A stretch of DNA of 64,000 nucleotides from Citrobacter amalonaticus (GTDB lineage: Bacteria > Pseudomonadota > Gammaproteobacteria > Enterobacterales > Enterobacteriaceae): assembly GCF_018323885.1 (NCBI RefSeq), contig NZ_AP024585.1, positions 2,046,001-2,110,000 of the forward strand, in the 5' to 3' direction. The notes under the pieces are model-generated. The model did not search any database. It was not told the DNA's origin and was given only the letters and a program-made list of their open reading frames with translations. This document shows, one piece after another, positions 18,136-31,866 of this stretch. The translations under genes and the position numbers were made by a program. Each line of letters opens with the position of its first letter. Positions within the stretch are counted from its first letter, which is position 1.

Positions 18136-19271
18136 TCTTGCTCCAGTGCGTTAACCCAGGCCGCATGAGGTTCAGGCAGCACGGCGGGCAGCCCGTCCGG
18201 AATGCGCGCTTCCAGCGCGGCCTGTTGTGCGGCGGGCAGTTTTTTCGCATCCAGCACCGACGGATCGCCCCAGACTGTTGGATCGGCCTTACGCAGCTGT
18301 GCGTCAGGAGAGAGCAGGAAGTTGGCGACCAGTTTCGCTCCGGCGCTGGCGCGGGCGTTAACCGGAATGGCGACAAAGTGCACGTTGCCAATCATCCCCG
18401 CGGTAAAACCAAAGCTGTAGCTGTGTTTTGGCAATTCACCGCGGGTGATCTTTTGCTGAGCGTGCGCCGGGTTAAAGGTCAACGACAGGCGCAATGTCCC
18501 GCTCTTAAGTAGCGCGTCCATCCGCGCCGGAGATGGCGGGAAATCTTTCCCTTCTCGCCACAGACTCGGATGCAGCGCGTCGAGATAGCGCCACAGCGGC
18601 GCGGTTACATCGGCAAAGGTGGCGGCGTCTGGCGCGACGGTGAGCGCGTGCGGATTGTCAGTCAGCGAGATTAATAACTGTTCCAGAAACGCCGTGCCGG
18701 TAAAGTCCGGCGGTCGCGGGTAACTGACGGTGCCTGGATGTGCCCGGGCAAATGCCAACAGCGCCTGCGGACTTTGAGGCGGCTGCGGCGTCACGTCGCG
18801 ATCTGCAATAAACGTCAACTGCGCGCCCCCCCACGGAGACTCAGCCCCGTCAGTGGGAATTGAAAAATCTTCACGTACCGGTTTTTGCGTATCAACATAG
18901 CGCCAGTTGGGCAGCGTTTCCGCCCACTGGGTTTGCAGCAATCCAGCCTCTTTCAATGTGCGAAAATTTTCGCCGTTAACCCACAACAGGTCGACAGAAC
19001 CACCGGTCTTTCGCCCGGCGGCGGCTTCCGTCTGGATGCGCTTCACGGCATCAGCGGCATCGGCGAGACGCACGATTTTAAGATTGACCGCATAGTGGGT
19101 TTTCATCTCGCCACTGACCCAGTCAAGATACTGGTTAACGGCGCTGTCACCGCCCCAGGCGTTGAACCAGACGGTCTGGCCTCTGGCCTCATTCTGGATC
19201 TGCTGCCAGCGTTGTTCGGCGTGTCCCGGAGCGGCCAGCAACAGACTCGCGAGTAGTAATCCCCAGCGCAT
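18108..19271 (-). CDS. ynjB: Periplasmic substrate-binding protein YnjB of ABC importer
   Basis: 387-aa binding protein with a Sec signal peptide, MRWGLLLASLLLAAPGHA, then a two-lobed periplasmic-binding fold. The ligand is unknown; family resemblance is to small-molecule and metal binding proteins. The start at 19271 follows AGGAG with good spacing; a longer version beginning 11 codons upstream is unlikely. It begins 2 bp after the stop of the TVP38-type gene, placing it in a run with xthA. Confidence 0.92.
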   Translation of the reverse strand: MRWGLLLASLLLAAPGHAEQRWQQIQNEARGQTVWFNAWGGDSAVNQYLDWVSGEMKTHYAVNLKIVRLADAADAVKRIQTEAAAGRKTGGSVDLLWVNGENFRTLKEAGLLQTQWAETLPNWRYVDTQKPVREDFSIPTDGAESPWGGAQLTFIADRDVTPQPPQSPQALLAFARAHPGTVSYPRPPDFTGTAFLEQLLISLTDNPHALTVAPDAATFADVTAPLWRYLDALHPSLWREGKDFPPSPARMDALLKSGTLRLSLTFNPAHAQQKITRGELPKHSYSFGFTAGMIGNVHFVAIPVNARASAGAKLVANFLLSPDAQLRKADPTVWGDPSVLDAKKLPAAQQAALEARIPDGLPAVLPEPHAAWVNALEQEWLRRYGSR

Positions 19272-19273
19272 AA

Positions 19274-19948
19274 TTACTCCTGAAAAAAATGTGTGACCAG
19301 CCAACGGGAGGCCAGTGGTAATAGCCCTAACAGAGCAAAAGCGGTCAGCATAGCGGGAGAAATAATGTCACGTATTGATGTTAACTGGCTTAACTGGCGT
19401 CCGGCATTCAGATAAACCACGGTGGCAGGCAGCATCCCCAACTGGCTGACCCACCAGTAGCGGCGCACGCCAACGGTGGTGAGACCTGCAAGCAGGTTGA
19501 CGACAACAAATGGAAACAAGGGTATCAGGCGTAGCGCAAAAAGATAAAAGACGCCGTCCCGCGCCATCCCGTGATTCACCGTGGCCATATGCCGGGAAAA
19601 CCGCCGCGCTACCCAGTCACGCAGCAGGTAACGACTGGTGAGCATGGCGAGCGTGGCGCCCAGCGTTGAGGCAAAAGAGACCAGCAACGTGCCTTGCCAG
19701 AGGCCAAACAGCGCGCCGCCAAGCAGCGTCAGCAGCGCCGCGCCAGGAATCGACAGCGCCGCGACGACGGTATAGAGCAGAAAATAGAGGCTTGCACTGA
19801 GAAAAGGGGACAGGCGTTGCCAGTCCGCCAACAGTGAATGTTCGCGCTTAAGCGTCTCCAGCGTGAGCAGGCCGGGGGGCAACACCCAGAGCACCCCGGC
19901 AAGACAGAGGATCAGTGCGCCCGCAAGCCCTATTTTTCTGGCGTTCAC
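19274..19948 (-). CDS. TVP38/TMEM64 (DedA-like) family membrane protein, YdjX/YdjZ type
   Basis: 224-aa inner-membrane protein with an N-terminal helix and four or more further hydrophobic segments. The conserved SNARE-associated core is seen as the glycine-rich GGALFGLWQG followed by ASTLGATLAMLTSRYLLRD, and later the FPFVVVNLLAGLTTV segment. Family members may move lipids or support envelope homeostasis, but this one is uncharacterised. E. coli has two related genes here (ydjX and ydjZ); I cannot tell which this matches. It lies 9 bp after xthA and 2 bp before ynjB. Confidence 0.88.
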   Translation of the reverse strand: MNARKIGLAGALILCLAGVLWVLPPGLLTLETLKREHSLLADWQRLSPFLSASLYFLLYTVVAALSIPGAALLTLLGGALFGLWQGTLLVSFASTLGATLAMLTSRYLLRDWVARRFSRHMATVNHGMARDGVFYLFALRLIPLFPFVVVNLLAGLTTVGVRRYWWVSQLGMLPATVVYLNAGRQLSQLTSIRDIISPAMLTAFALLGLLPLASRWLVTHFFQE

Positions 19949-19957
19949 GGTTGAGCA

Positions 19958-20764
19958 TCAGACCTTAAATTTCGCCCATACCGGCGCATGATCAGACGGT
20001 TTTTCCATGCTGCGAATTTCATAGTCGATACCGGTTTCCAGACAACGGTCCGCCAGCGGCTGGCTTGCCAGCAGCAAATCGATACGCAGACCGCGGTTAT
20101 CATCAAACCCTTTCGAACGGTAATCAAACCACGAGAATTTGTCGGTGGTTTCCGGGTGCGCGTGGCGGAAGGTGTCAACCAGGCCCCAGTTCAGCAGGCG
20201 GCCCATCCATTCACGCTCTTCCGGCAGGAACGAACATTTGCCGGTTCGCAGCCAGCGCTTGCGGTTCTCTTCGCCAATGCCGATATCCCGATCGGACGGA
20301 CTGATATTCATATCCCCCATGATCAGCACCGGATTGTCGCGCTTCAGTTGGTTGTCGAGATAGTTTTGTAAGTTCTGATAAAACTGCGCTTTGGCCGGGA
20401 ATTTAATCGGATGGTCGCGGCTTTCACCCTGCGGGAAGTAGCCGTTGATTACCGTCAGGTTGCCCAGCGGAGAGGGGATTTCCGCCATGATGATGCGGCG
20501 CTGCGCCTCTTCGCCATCATCGGGAAAACCCCGGCGCACGGCGATGGGGGTCTCTTTGGTCAGCAGCGCCACGCCATAGTGACCTTTTTGCCCGTGGTAG
20601 AAAACGTTGTAGCCGAGTTTTGCGACATCTTCGAGCGGGAACATGTCGTCGTGAACTTTTGTCTCCTGCAGGCCAATGACATCGGGTTGGTGTTTTTCGA
20701 CAATGGCTGTCAGTTGATGTGGTCTGGCGCGCAGGCCGTTGATATTAAAAGAGACAAATTTCAT
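19958..20764 (-). CDS. xthA: Exodeoxyribonuclease III
   Basis: AP endonuclease and 3' repair exonuclease of base-excision repair. 268 aa, identical in length to E. coli. Catalytic residues are recognisable: E34 in [10 protein letters not shown]151 and N153 in GDMNIS, and the SDHAPVW motif with the catalytic histidine near 259. I used the ATG at 20764 because the family begins [10 protein letters not shown]; the upstream extension is not conserved. It appears to head the run xthA-TVP38-ynjB-ynjC-ynjD. Confidence 0.98.
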   Translation of the reverse strand: MKFVSFNINGLRARPHQLTAIVEKHQPDVIGLQETKVHDDMFPLEDVAKLGYNVFYHGQKGHYGVALLTKETPIAVRRGFPDDGEEAQRRIIMAEIPSPLGNLTVINGYFPQGESRDHPIKFPAKAQFYQNLQNYLDNQLKRDNPVLIMGDMNISPSDRDIGIGEENRKRWLRTGKCSFLPEEREWMGRLLNWGLVDTFRHAHPETTDKFSWFDYRSKGFDDNRGLRIDLLLASQPLADRCLETGIDYEIRSMEKPSDHAPVWAKFKV

Positions 20765-21026
20765 AGTCGCTGCCATTTTACAGGATGAATAGTGCATGGA
20801 TGGTAGCAGAATTTCCGCAAACTGACTGCCCATAATGGTGAGATTCCGGCAATGGGTGTGAATGGTGTTAACAATGGGGCAATGCTTGCCCTGTTTTAGG
20901 GCGGATTGCGTCAAAATGGCGCAGTAATTTCCTGTAAATTTCGTAGATGATCACATTTCCAGAATTATATCTGGACTGTGCATAATATTGCGGTTTTTCC
21001 TCTATTTATTCCTCTTTCACGCAAAC

Positions 21027-21058
21027 ATATTCACTTTCTATGCACATATAGTGAATAT
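21027..21058. promoter_or_regulatory. Inverted repeat upstream of astC
   Basis: ATATTCACT (21027-21035) and AGTGAATAT (21050-21058), perfect 9-bp arms 14 nt apart, 64 bp upstream of the sigma-54 element. E. coli astC is activated by NtrC and ArgR from this interval. The arms contain ATTCA/TGAAT, the half-sites of ArgR boxes, but in reversed order, so I only suggest an activator site. Confidence 0.5.
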
Positions 21059-21121
21059 CGCTGGGCTATAACTCGTTGATTTTCCGTTCCACACACCCGT
21101 TTATGCATTTTTTCCACTGGC

Positions 21122-21137
21122 TGGCACGAAGACTGCA
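21122..21137 (+). promoter_or_regulatory. Sigma-54 promoter of the ast operon
   Basis: TGGCAC-N5-CTGCA matches the consensus TGGCAC-N5-TTGCA with a single change. The spacing of the -24 GG and -12 GC dinucleotides is correct. It lies 73 bp before the astC start. E. coli astC is a known nitrogen-starvation (NtrC/RpoN) operon. Confidence 0.8.
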
Positions 21138-21173
21138 ATCTACATTTACAGCGCAAACACTACTTTTTATTAA

Positions 21174-26268
<5,095 letters not shown>

Positions 26269-26276
<8 letters not shown>

Positions 26277-27237
26277 TTTCCTCGCCGCCACGCTGGCGGG
26301 AACGATGCCGGAGGTTCGGGAAGGCGAAGGCGCGGGATTTCGCTGGCATTGGGTTGACGCCGGTATTCTCGAACTCACCCCCGTCACGGTGACCGACCGT
26401 ACGCTGGTGATCTCCGCCGGTATTCATGGCAACGAAACCGCGCCGGTGGAGATGCTCAATACGCTGCTGTTGGCGTTGTCTAAGGGGGAGATAACGCTAC
26501 GCTGGCGGCTGTTGGTGATCCTCGGCAACCCACAGGCGTTGGCTGCCGGGAAGCGCTACTGCCACAGCGATATGAACCGGATGTTTGGCGGGCGCTGGCA
26601 ACAGTTTGCCGAAAGCGGTGAGACGCAGCGCGCACGTCAACTGGAACAGTGTCTGGAAAATTTTTATGCGACGGGCACGGAGTCGGTGCGCTGGCATCTC
26701 GATTTACATACCGCCATCCGTGGTTCTTACCATTTGCGCTTCGGCGTGTTGCCACAGCGTCCCATCCCCTGGGATGAGACGTTTCTTGGCTGGCTGGGTG
26801 CCGCAGGACTGGAAGCGCTGGTGTTTCATCAAACGCCGGGAGGCACGTTTACGCACTTTAGTGCTCAACACTTCGGTGCGCTCGCCTGTACCCTGGAGCT
26901 TGGCAAAGCCTTGCCATTCGGTCACAACGATCTCCGCCAGTTTGCGCCGACGTCTGCCGCGCTGACCTGTTTACTGTCGGGGCAAATTGACCATGCAGTC
27001 GGCACTCCGCCAGTCCGCTATCGGGTGGCGTCGCAGATCACCCGACGCAGCGACGCATTTGTACTGCACATGGACAGCCAGACGCTCAACTTCACTCCCT
27101 TTACCGCCGGAACGCTGCTGGCGGAAGAGGGCGACGAGCGTTTTGTCGTCACTCATGACGTGGAATACGTTCTTTTTCCCAACCCTGGCGTGGCGCCGGG
27201 ATTACGTGCGGGCCTGATGCTGGAGAAATTGCGCTAA
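26269..27237 (+). CDS. astE: Succinylglutamate desuccinylase
   Basis: Last step: zinc hydrolase that releases glutamate and succinate. 322 aa, M14-type fold like aspartoacylase. Zinc ligands are in [11 protein letters not shown], with a further histidine in [12 protein letters not shown]; the catalytic glutamate is in TLELGKA. The ATG at 26269 follows GGAGGCGGG inside astB. It ends the operon and is followed within 8 bp by a strong hairpin. Confidence 0.97.
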
Positions 27238-27581
27238 CCTGTTTCCCGCAGGCGAGGGCCTGTGGGTTTTAATTTATCGTGCGCCAGGAAATTAATCCGG
27301 ACTATTCCTGGAGAGCTGCTTTATTTATCATCAGCGCTCAGGTATAGTTCTTCATATTCCCTGCAAAATCATGCTGTTGTCATTTTTTCTTTCAACTCTT
27401 CGCAATAATTTCTTTTTTTCTCCACAATTGGCGAAAAAATGTTTTTTACACTTTCATTGTTTTACTGATGCTCTGACTAATTGACGATTAAGCCGTTAAA
27501 GTTAATCTCGTCAACACGGCACTGTACTTCTTCATAAGTGACAAGAAAGCCGTAAAATAACTGAAAGGAAGGATAAAGATT
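27238..27581. promoter_or_regulatory. astE-spy intergenic region
   Basis: A 344-bp stretch holding the ast terminator at its left end and then an AT-rich segment that must contain the spy promoter. Spy is activated by CpxR and BaeR in E. coli. I see GTAAA half-sites on the minus strand around 27448-27468, but their spacing does not fit the CpxR box, so no operator is called. No ORF or RNA gene seen. Confidence 0.5.
27245..27270 (+). terminator. ast operon terminator
   Basis: Nine-pair stem CCCGCAGGC/GCCTGTGGG (one G-U pair) with a 4-nt GAGG loop, followed by TTTTAATTT. It starts 8 bp after the astE stop codon. Confidence 0.8.
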
Positions 27582-28067
27582 ATGCGTAAATTAACTGCAC
27601 TGTTTGTGGCTTCAACTCTGGCACTGGGCGCTGCGAACCTGGCTCACGCAGCGGATACCACCACCGCGGCACCGGCAGACGCCAAACCGATGATGCAGCA
27701 TAAAGGTAAATTCGGCCCACATCATGACATGATGTTTAAAGACCTGAATCTGACCGATGCTCAGAAACAACAGATTCGCGACATCATGAAGGATAAGCGT
27801 GACCAGATGAAGCGTCCGCCGGTTGAAGAACGCCGCGCAATCCACGACATCATTGCCAGCGATACCTTCGATAAAGCGAAAGCAGAAGCGCAGATTACGA
27901 AGATGGAAGAACAGCGCAAAGCGAACATGCTGGCACACATGGAAACGCAGAATAAGATCTACAACATTCTGACCCCGGAACAGAAAAAACAGTTTAATGC
28001 CAATTTTGAGAAGCGTCTGACAGAACGTCCGGCGCGTGACGGTAAAATGCCTGTACCTGCTGAGTAA
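27582..28067 (+). CDS. spy: Periplasmic chaperone Spy
   Basis: ATP-independent periplasmic chaperone induced by envelope stress. 161 aa with a 23-residue signal peptide ending NLAHA. The mature, highly charged helical protein has the two LTxxQ repeats of the Spy/CpxP family (LTDAQKQQ and LTPEQKKQ), which form the cradle-shaped dimer. An AAGGAAGGA ribosome-binding site precedes the ATG. A bidirectional-looking terminator follows. Confidence 0.97.
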   Translation: MRKLTALFVASTLALGAANLAHAADTTTAAPADAKPMMQHKGKFGPHHDMMFKDLNLTDAQKQQIRDIMKDKRDQMKRPPVEERRAIHDIIASDTFDKAKAEAQITKMEEQRKANMLAHMETQNKIYNILTPEQKKQFNANFEKRLTERPARDGKMPVPAE

Positions 28068-28090
28068 TCGCTGAGCAGACTTATTCGAAG

Positions 28091-28147
28091 ACCGCCGGTC
28101 TTGTCCATCCTCTCCACTGAGGCGATGGACAGGATCGGCGGTTTTTT
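28091..28147 (+). terminator. spy terminator
   Basis: Nested inverted repeats: outer ACCGCCG/CGGCGGT and inner TGTCCATC/GATGGACA, followed by TTTTTTC. It lies 24 bp after the spy stop codon. Confidence 0.85.
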
Positions 28148-28234
28148 CTTTTTCATACCCTATGGAAAATCATCATGGCTGCCGATAACGACGTTGTGCT
28201 TTATTATGCCGCATAATGTTTATCAGGAGCGATG

Positions 28235-28810
28235 ATGGAATACTTTGATATCCGCAAGATGCCGGTCAGTCTCTGGCGCAACGGTGCTGGTGAAACGCGT
28301 GAAATTTGCTGTTTTCCTCCGGCGACCCGCGATTTTCACTGGCGTGCCAGCATTGCTTCTATCGCCGGTAATGGCGAGTTTTCGCTCTTTCCTGGTATCG
28401 AGCGGGTGATTACCCTGCTGGAAGGCAGCGAAGTGACGCTGGAAAGTCAGGGCGCCTTCAGCCATACCCTTAAGCAGCACCAGCCGTTTACCTTTGCCGG
28501 CGAGCGTGTGGTGAAGGCCAGACTGACGGAAGGGCAGATGTCGATGGATTTTAATATCATGACCCGGCGTGACTCCTGCCAGGCGAAAGTGCGGGTGGCC
28601 GATCGTACCTTTACCACGTTTGGCTCACGCGGCGGCGTGGTGTTTGTTATTAGCGGAGCCTGGCAACTGGGCGATAAGCTCCTGACTGCCGATCAGGGCG
28701 CCTGCTGGCACGACGGAAAACATACGCTACGGTTGTTGAAAGCAGAAGGGAAACTGTTATTCAGCGAGATCACCTGGTTGCAGGGGTATTCCCCGGATTC
28801 AGTTCAATGA
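28235..28810 (+). CDS. ves: Ves, HutD-type cupin protein
   Basis: 191-aa cytoplasmic protein of the HutD/Ves family with a double cupin-like beta fold. It is linked in E. coli to cold and environmental stress, but its molecular role is unknown. Of two consecutive ATGs (28232 and 28235) the second leaves 5 nt from AGGAG and matches the family N-terminus MEYFD. Its last 41 bp overlap the end of convergent cho. Confidence 0.93.
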   Translation: MEYFDIRKMPVSLWRNGAGETREICCFPPATRDFHWRASIASIAGNGEFSLFPGIERVITLLEGSEVTLESQGAFSHTLKQHQPFTFAGERVVKARLTEGQMSMDFNIMTRRDSCQAKVRVADRTFTTFGSRGGVVFVISGAWQLGDKLLTADQGACWHDGKHTLRLLKAEGKLLFSEITWLQGYSPDSVQ

Positions 28811-29657
28811 TTTCACAGGTTCCGGCAACGAGCGGCTTACAGAGAATCTTGTAACCGTCATGATCAAAACCGGCTGGCGTCTGGACCAGCGTCGCCGCAT
28901 CCTCCAGCGTATCGACCGCCCCCAGCCATAGCCAGTTATTAATGACGTGATACTGCGTCATTTGCGCACGACTCTCTCTGAGCGCAATGGCGTTTTTCCA
29001 CGGCCAGCAGATAACGCGCAGTTTTTCCAGCGATGCCTGTAAACGGGCGTCGTGCTCCTGTGGCGATTCTTTATTACAGCAGACGCCAGCGCAGCGTTTT
29101 AGCGCGGCGCGAAAGCAGGCTCGGCCACGGCTCAGGGGTTCAAGACCCAGTCGCCCGTAACACAATCTTTGTTCGTCAGCGAGTGACTGTAAGGCGGCAA
29201 GCGCTGCGCGGCGGTTGGCAAAAAGACCGAACAGATCCGGAGCGTGGGAGAAATCAACGTCACGCGAATAGACGACATCCACTTTTCCATCCCGGAGCGT
29301 TAATGCGCAGAGTTGGCGGTTGCGGCGCAGGCGTTTATTAAATAGCGGCTGTTGCTCTTTAATCAGCCGTGCCTCGAGTAATAGCGCGCCGATTTCACCG
29401 GCGGTACCGATCCAGGAGATACGCCTGGACTGGCGCAGCATGGCGGCTTCTTCTGGCGTGCGTAAATGCGACAGTACCCGACTGCGGATATTGACACTTT
29501 TACCAATGTAAAGTGGCAGGGTGTCGCTTTCGCTGTGAAACAGGTAAACACCAGGCACGCTCGGGAGCGACTCCAGGAAAGGGCGCAGATGTTCAGGATA
29601 TTCGTAAACTGCTGCTGCTTCAAACTCAAGACGAGGAACTGATTGACGCCGTGCCAC
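28770..29657 (-). CDS. cho: Excinuclease Cho (UvrC homologue)
   Basis: Makes the 3' incision in nucleotide excision repair at lesions that UvrC cuts poorly. 295 aa, the E. coli length when the GTG at 29657 is used; that GTG is 6 nt after GGAG. GIY-YIG nuclease domain with GVY at 36-38 and YIGKS at 50-54, plus [13 protein letters not shown] and a cysteine-rich RCAGVCC segment. In E. coli it is SOS-induced; I did not find a LexA box in the 120 bp upstream. An ATG start 35 codons earlier is rejected. Confidence 0.94.
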   Translation of the reverse strand: MARRQSVPRLEFEAAAVYEYPEHLRPFLESLPSVPGVYLFHSESDTLPLYIGKSVNIRSRVLSHLRTPEEAAMLRQSRRISWIGTAGEIGALLLEARLIKEQQPLFNKRLRRNRQLCALTLRDGKVDVVYSRDVDFSHAPDLFGLFANRRAALAALQSLADEQRLCYGRLGLEPLSRGRACFRAALKRCAGVCCNKESPQEHDARLQASLEKLRVICWPWKNAIALRESRAQMTQYHVINNWLWLGAVDTLEDAATLVQTPAGFDHDGYKILCKPLVAGTCEIIELNPGNTPATR

Positions 29658-29744
29658 GGTAAACTCCGGATGCTGGTTATGCATCCAGTATAGCAGTGGT
29701 ATTACGATGAAAAAAGAGAGGGCGTGGGCGACTGCGGCGCGAAA

Positions 29745-29767
29745 GCCGGATGGCGTTGCCATCCGGT
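29745..29767. repeat. REP-like palindrome between cho and nadE
   Basis: GCCGGATGGC-GTT-GCCATCCGGT, a short stem with the REP core, 10 bp beyond the nadE stop codon. It may act as the nadE 3' end structure. Confidence 0.65.
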
Positions 29768-29777
29768 CGGTTCATGC

Positions 29778-30605
29778 TTACTGTTTCCAGAAGTCATCAA
29801 ACACGGTAATCGGCGGACGGCGTTTATGCTCTGTCTTCAGATACCAGCCTTCAATGATTTTCGCGATAGCGGCATCCACCGCTTTTCCTTCCAGATAGTC
29901 ATCAATATTCTCATAGGTCACGCCCAGCGCGGCTTCATCCGGCAGAGAAGGGCGATCGTCTTCGAGATCCGCGGTGGGTGTTTTCTTATAAAGGTGCTCC
30001 GGGCAACCTAACGCCGCCAGTAGTTGTTTCCCCTGGCGCTTGTTGAGGCGAAACAGCGGGTTAATATCCGTACCGCCGTCTCCGTATTTGGTGAAGAAAC
30101 CGGTAATGGCTTCCGCCGCATGATCGGTACCCACCACCACGCCGCTGGTCATACCCGCGATACTGTACTGTGCTTTCATGCGCTCACGGGCTTTTTCATT
30201 GCCACGAACGAAATCGCTCAGTTCAATACCGGCTTCACGCAAAGCCTGTTCGCTCGCCAGTACCGCACCTTTGATATTGACGGTCAGCACGCGGTCCGGC
30301 TGGATAAAGTCGATGGCGTCCTGACAATCCTGCTCATCAGCCTGAACGCCATAAGGCAGGCGAACGGCGATAAACTGCAATGCGTCGTTACCGGTCTCAG
30401 CACGCAACTCGCTAATGGCGGTCTGGCACAGTTTGCCTGCCAGCGTCGAGTCTTGTCCTCCGCTGATACCCAGCACCAGACTTTTCAGGAAGGGATAACG
30501 TTGCAGATATGCCTTCAGGAAATCCACGCTGCGGCGAATTTCCTCTTCTGGATTAATGTGCGGTTTTGCACCAAGCGCTTTGATGATCTCATGTTGCAGA
30601 GTCAT
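29778..30605 (-). CDS. nadE: NH3-dependent NAD synthetase
   Basis: Final step of NAD synthesis: amidates nicotinic acid adenine dinucleotide with ammonia and ATP. 275 aa with the PP-loop SGGQDST at 48-54 and no glutaminase domain. Cytoplasmic homodimer. A GGGAGGGG Shine-Dalgarno lies upstream of the ATG. It is divergent from osmE, with 220 bp between them. Confidence 0.97.
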   Translation of the reverse strand: MTLQHEIIKALGAKPHINPEEEIRRSVDFLKAYLQRYPFLKSLVLGISGGQDSTLAGKLCQTAISELRAETGNDALQFIAVRLPYGVQADEQDCQDAIDFIQPDRVLTVNIKGAVLASEQALREAGIELSDFVRGNEKARERMKAQYSIAGMTSGVVVGTDHAAEAITGFFTKYGDGGTDINPLFRLNKRQGKQLLAALGCPEHLYKKTPTADLEDDRPSLPDEAALGVTYENIDDYLEGKAVDAAIAKIIEGWYLKTEHKRRPPITVFDDFWKQ

Positions 30606-30825
30606 TTACCCCCCTCCCAAATGTATAAAGAATAAAATCAGACTGTGTTAAAGCTAACCCTTTGCTGTGAAAACGACAAGTGAACGCAGGCTGAGTGGCG
30701 CTTAAAACGACATCCTGCCGTCTGAACGGAATCTGGCAAAATATTCGCGTGCTAAGCGTTAGCTTGAAAAATGTCAAAATGTATTCCAGGCTTATATAAC
30801 ACGCTGATAAACAAGAGGACGGAAA

Positions 30826-31170
30826 ATGAACAGGACTATTGCAGGAATTTTCAGTGCAGCAGCTGTATTAACGATGCTGGCAGGGTGTACGGCGTACGAC
30901 CGTACCAAAGACCAATTTGTCCAGCCTGTGGTCAAAGATGTGAAAAAAGGCATGAGCCGCGCGCAGGTTGCACAGATTGCCGGAAAACCGTCGTCTGAGG
31001 TGAGCATGATCCATGCTCGTGGTACCTGCCAGACCTACATCCTGGGTCAACGTGATGGTAAAGCAGAGACCTATTTCGTGGCGCTGGATGATACCGGTCA
31101 TGTGATCAACTCAGGCTACCAGAGCTGCGCTGAATACGATACCGACCCGCAGGCAGCGAAGGCACAATAA
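30826..31170 (+). CDS. osmE: Osmotically inducible lipoprotein OsmE
   Basis: Envelope lipoprotein of 114 aa with a type-II signal peptide; the lipobox is LAGC with the lipidated cysteine at position 20. The rest is an SmpA/OmlA-like fold. In E. coli it is induced by high osmolarity and in stationary phase (RpoS). The ribosome-binding site is GAGGACGG. The protein is nearly identical to the E. coli one, with a slightly longer C-terminus. Confidence 0.97.
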   Translation: MNRTIAGIFSAAAVLTMLAGCTAYDRTKDQFVQPVVKDVKKGMSRAQVAQIAGKPSSEVSMIHARGTCQTYILGQRDGKAETYFVALDDTGHVINSGYQSCAEYDTDPQAAKAQ

Positions 31171-31196
31171 CTGTCTACTGCCTGTACAAGTCAACG

Positions 31197-31220
31197 AACC
31201 GGCCCCTGGCCGGTTTTTTT
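31197..31220 (+). terminator. osmE terminator
   Basis: Perfect 8-bp stem AACCGGCC/GGCCGGTT with a CCT loop, followed by a T-run to 31220. It lies 26 bp after the osmE stop. Confidence 0.9.
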
Positions 31221-31235
31221 GTAACGAAGATGATC

Positions 31236-31282
31236 TTATTTATTGATGCGAATTATTTACCCGAAGTGTGAAGGGGGTCATA
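31236..31282 (+). promoter_or_regulatory. chb operator region (candidate NagC and CRP sites)
   Basis: TGTGA-N6-TCATA at 31267-31282 matches the CRP consensus at 8 of 10 positions. Immediately upstream, 31236-31258 is an AT-rich stretch with a GCGAATTA core resembling NagC boxes. E. coli chb is repressed by NagC, activated by CRP and dually controlled by ChbR from this interval. Sites are read by eye and binding is inferred. Confidence 0.5.
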
Positions 31283-31464
31283 ACGCCAGGTCAATGAGAG
31301 ACAATTTAGTTGGTCAAGGAAATACCATCAGCAGGTGCGATGCCGTATACTCATTTCAGACACAGAAATAAGTTTTCGGTTACGCAGGTTATCCAGAGCA
31401 TAGAAGCAGGTAGAGACTTGCGGCGTGGCTGGTTGACAGATAATCGCACATGAGGAAGGTCTGA

Positions 31465-31785
31465 ATGGAAAAGAAACACATTTATCTGTTTTGCTCTGCG
31501 GGTATGTCTACCTCTTTGTTAGTGTCAAAGATGCGCGCGCAGGCGGAAAAGTATGAAGTCCCGGTTATTATTGAAGCATTTCCGGAAACCCTTGCCGGAG
31601 AAAAAGGACCCAATGCTGACGTTGTATTATTAGGTCCACAAATTGGTTATATGTTGCCCGAAATTCAGCGTTTGTTACCGAACAAACCTGTAGAAGTGAT
31701 TGACTCGCTGCTGTATGGCAAAGTCGATGGTTTAGGCGTGCTTAAGGCTGCAGTTGCAGCAATTAAAAAAGCCGCTGCAAATTAA
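31465..31785 (+). CDS. chbB: PTS chitobiose-specific EIIB
   Basis: Phosphocarrier subunit of the N,N'-diacetylchitobiose PTS: receives phosphate from ChbA and passes it to the sugar during transport. 106 aa; the phosphorylated cysteine is C10 in [10 protein letters not shown]. First gene of chbBCARFG. The ATG follows GAGGAAGG. The gap to chbC holds the ChiX trap site and a terminator-like hairpin. Confidence 0.97.
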   Translation: MEKKHIYLFCSAGMSTSLLVSKMRAQAEKYEVPVIIEAFPETLAGEKGPNADVVLLGPQIGYMLPEIQRLLPNKPVEVIDSLLYGKVDGLGVLKAAVAAIKKAAAN

Positions 31786-31798
31786 TATTTTAAATTTT

Positions 31799-31820
31799 CC
31801 CGTCAAAGAGTTATTTCATT
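31799..31820 (+). promoter_or_regulatory. ChiX sRNA trap site in chbB-chbC spacer
   Basis: The 22-nt segment starting CCCGTCAAAGAG and ending ATTTCATT is complementary to the ChiX pairing region at about 20 positions, with mismatches only in the two bases after CAAAGAG. In E. coli and Salmonella this spacer is the documented decoy that captures and destabilises ChiX when chb is induced, relieving chiP. ChiX sequence is from memory. Confidence 0.8.
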
Positions 31821-31827
31821 TACATAT

Positions 31828-31852
31828 ACCGCAATAATTAATTGCGGTTTTT
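31828..31852 (+). terminator. Hairpin with U-run between chbB and chbC
   Basis: Perfect stem ACCGCAAT/ATTGCGGT with a 5-nt AATTA loop, then TTTT, 15 bp before the chbC start. It may be an attenuator that lowers expression of distal genes, or a 3'-end stabiliser for chbB. It lies 7 nt after the ChiX site, so sRNA pairing could affect it. Confidence 0.65.
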
Positions 31853-31866
31853 AAGGGTATTTTTCT

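Noticed and set aside
27440..27475. Two TTTAC motifs upstream of spy as a CpxR box
   Set aside because: The half-sites are about 11 nt apart, while CpxR needs about 5, so I do not call an operator although Spy is a Cpx-regulated gene.
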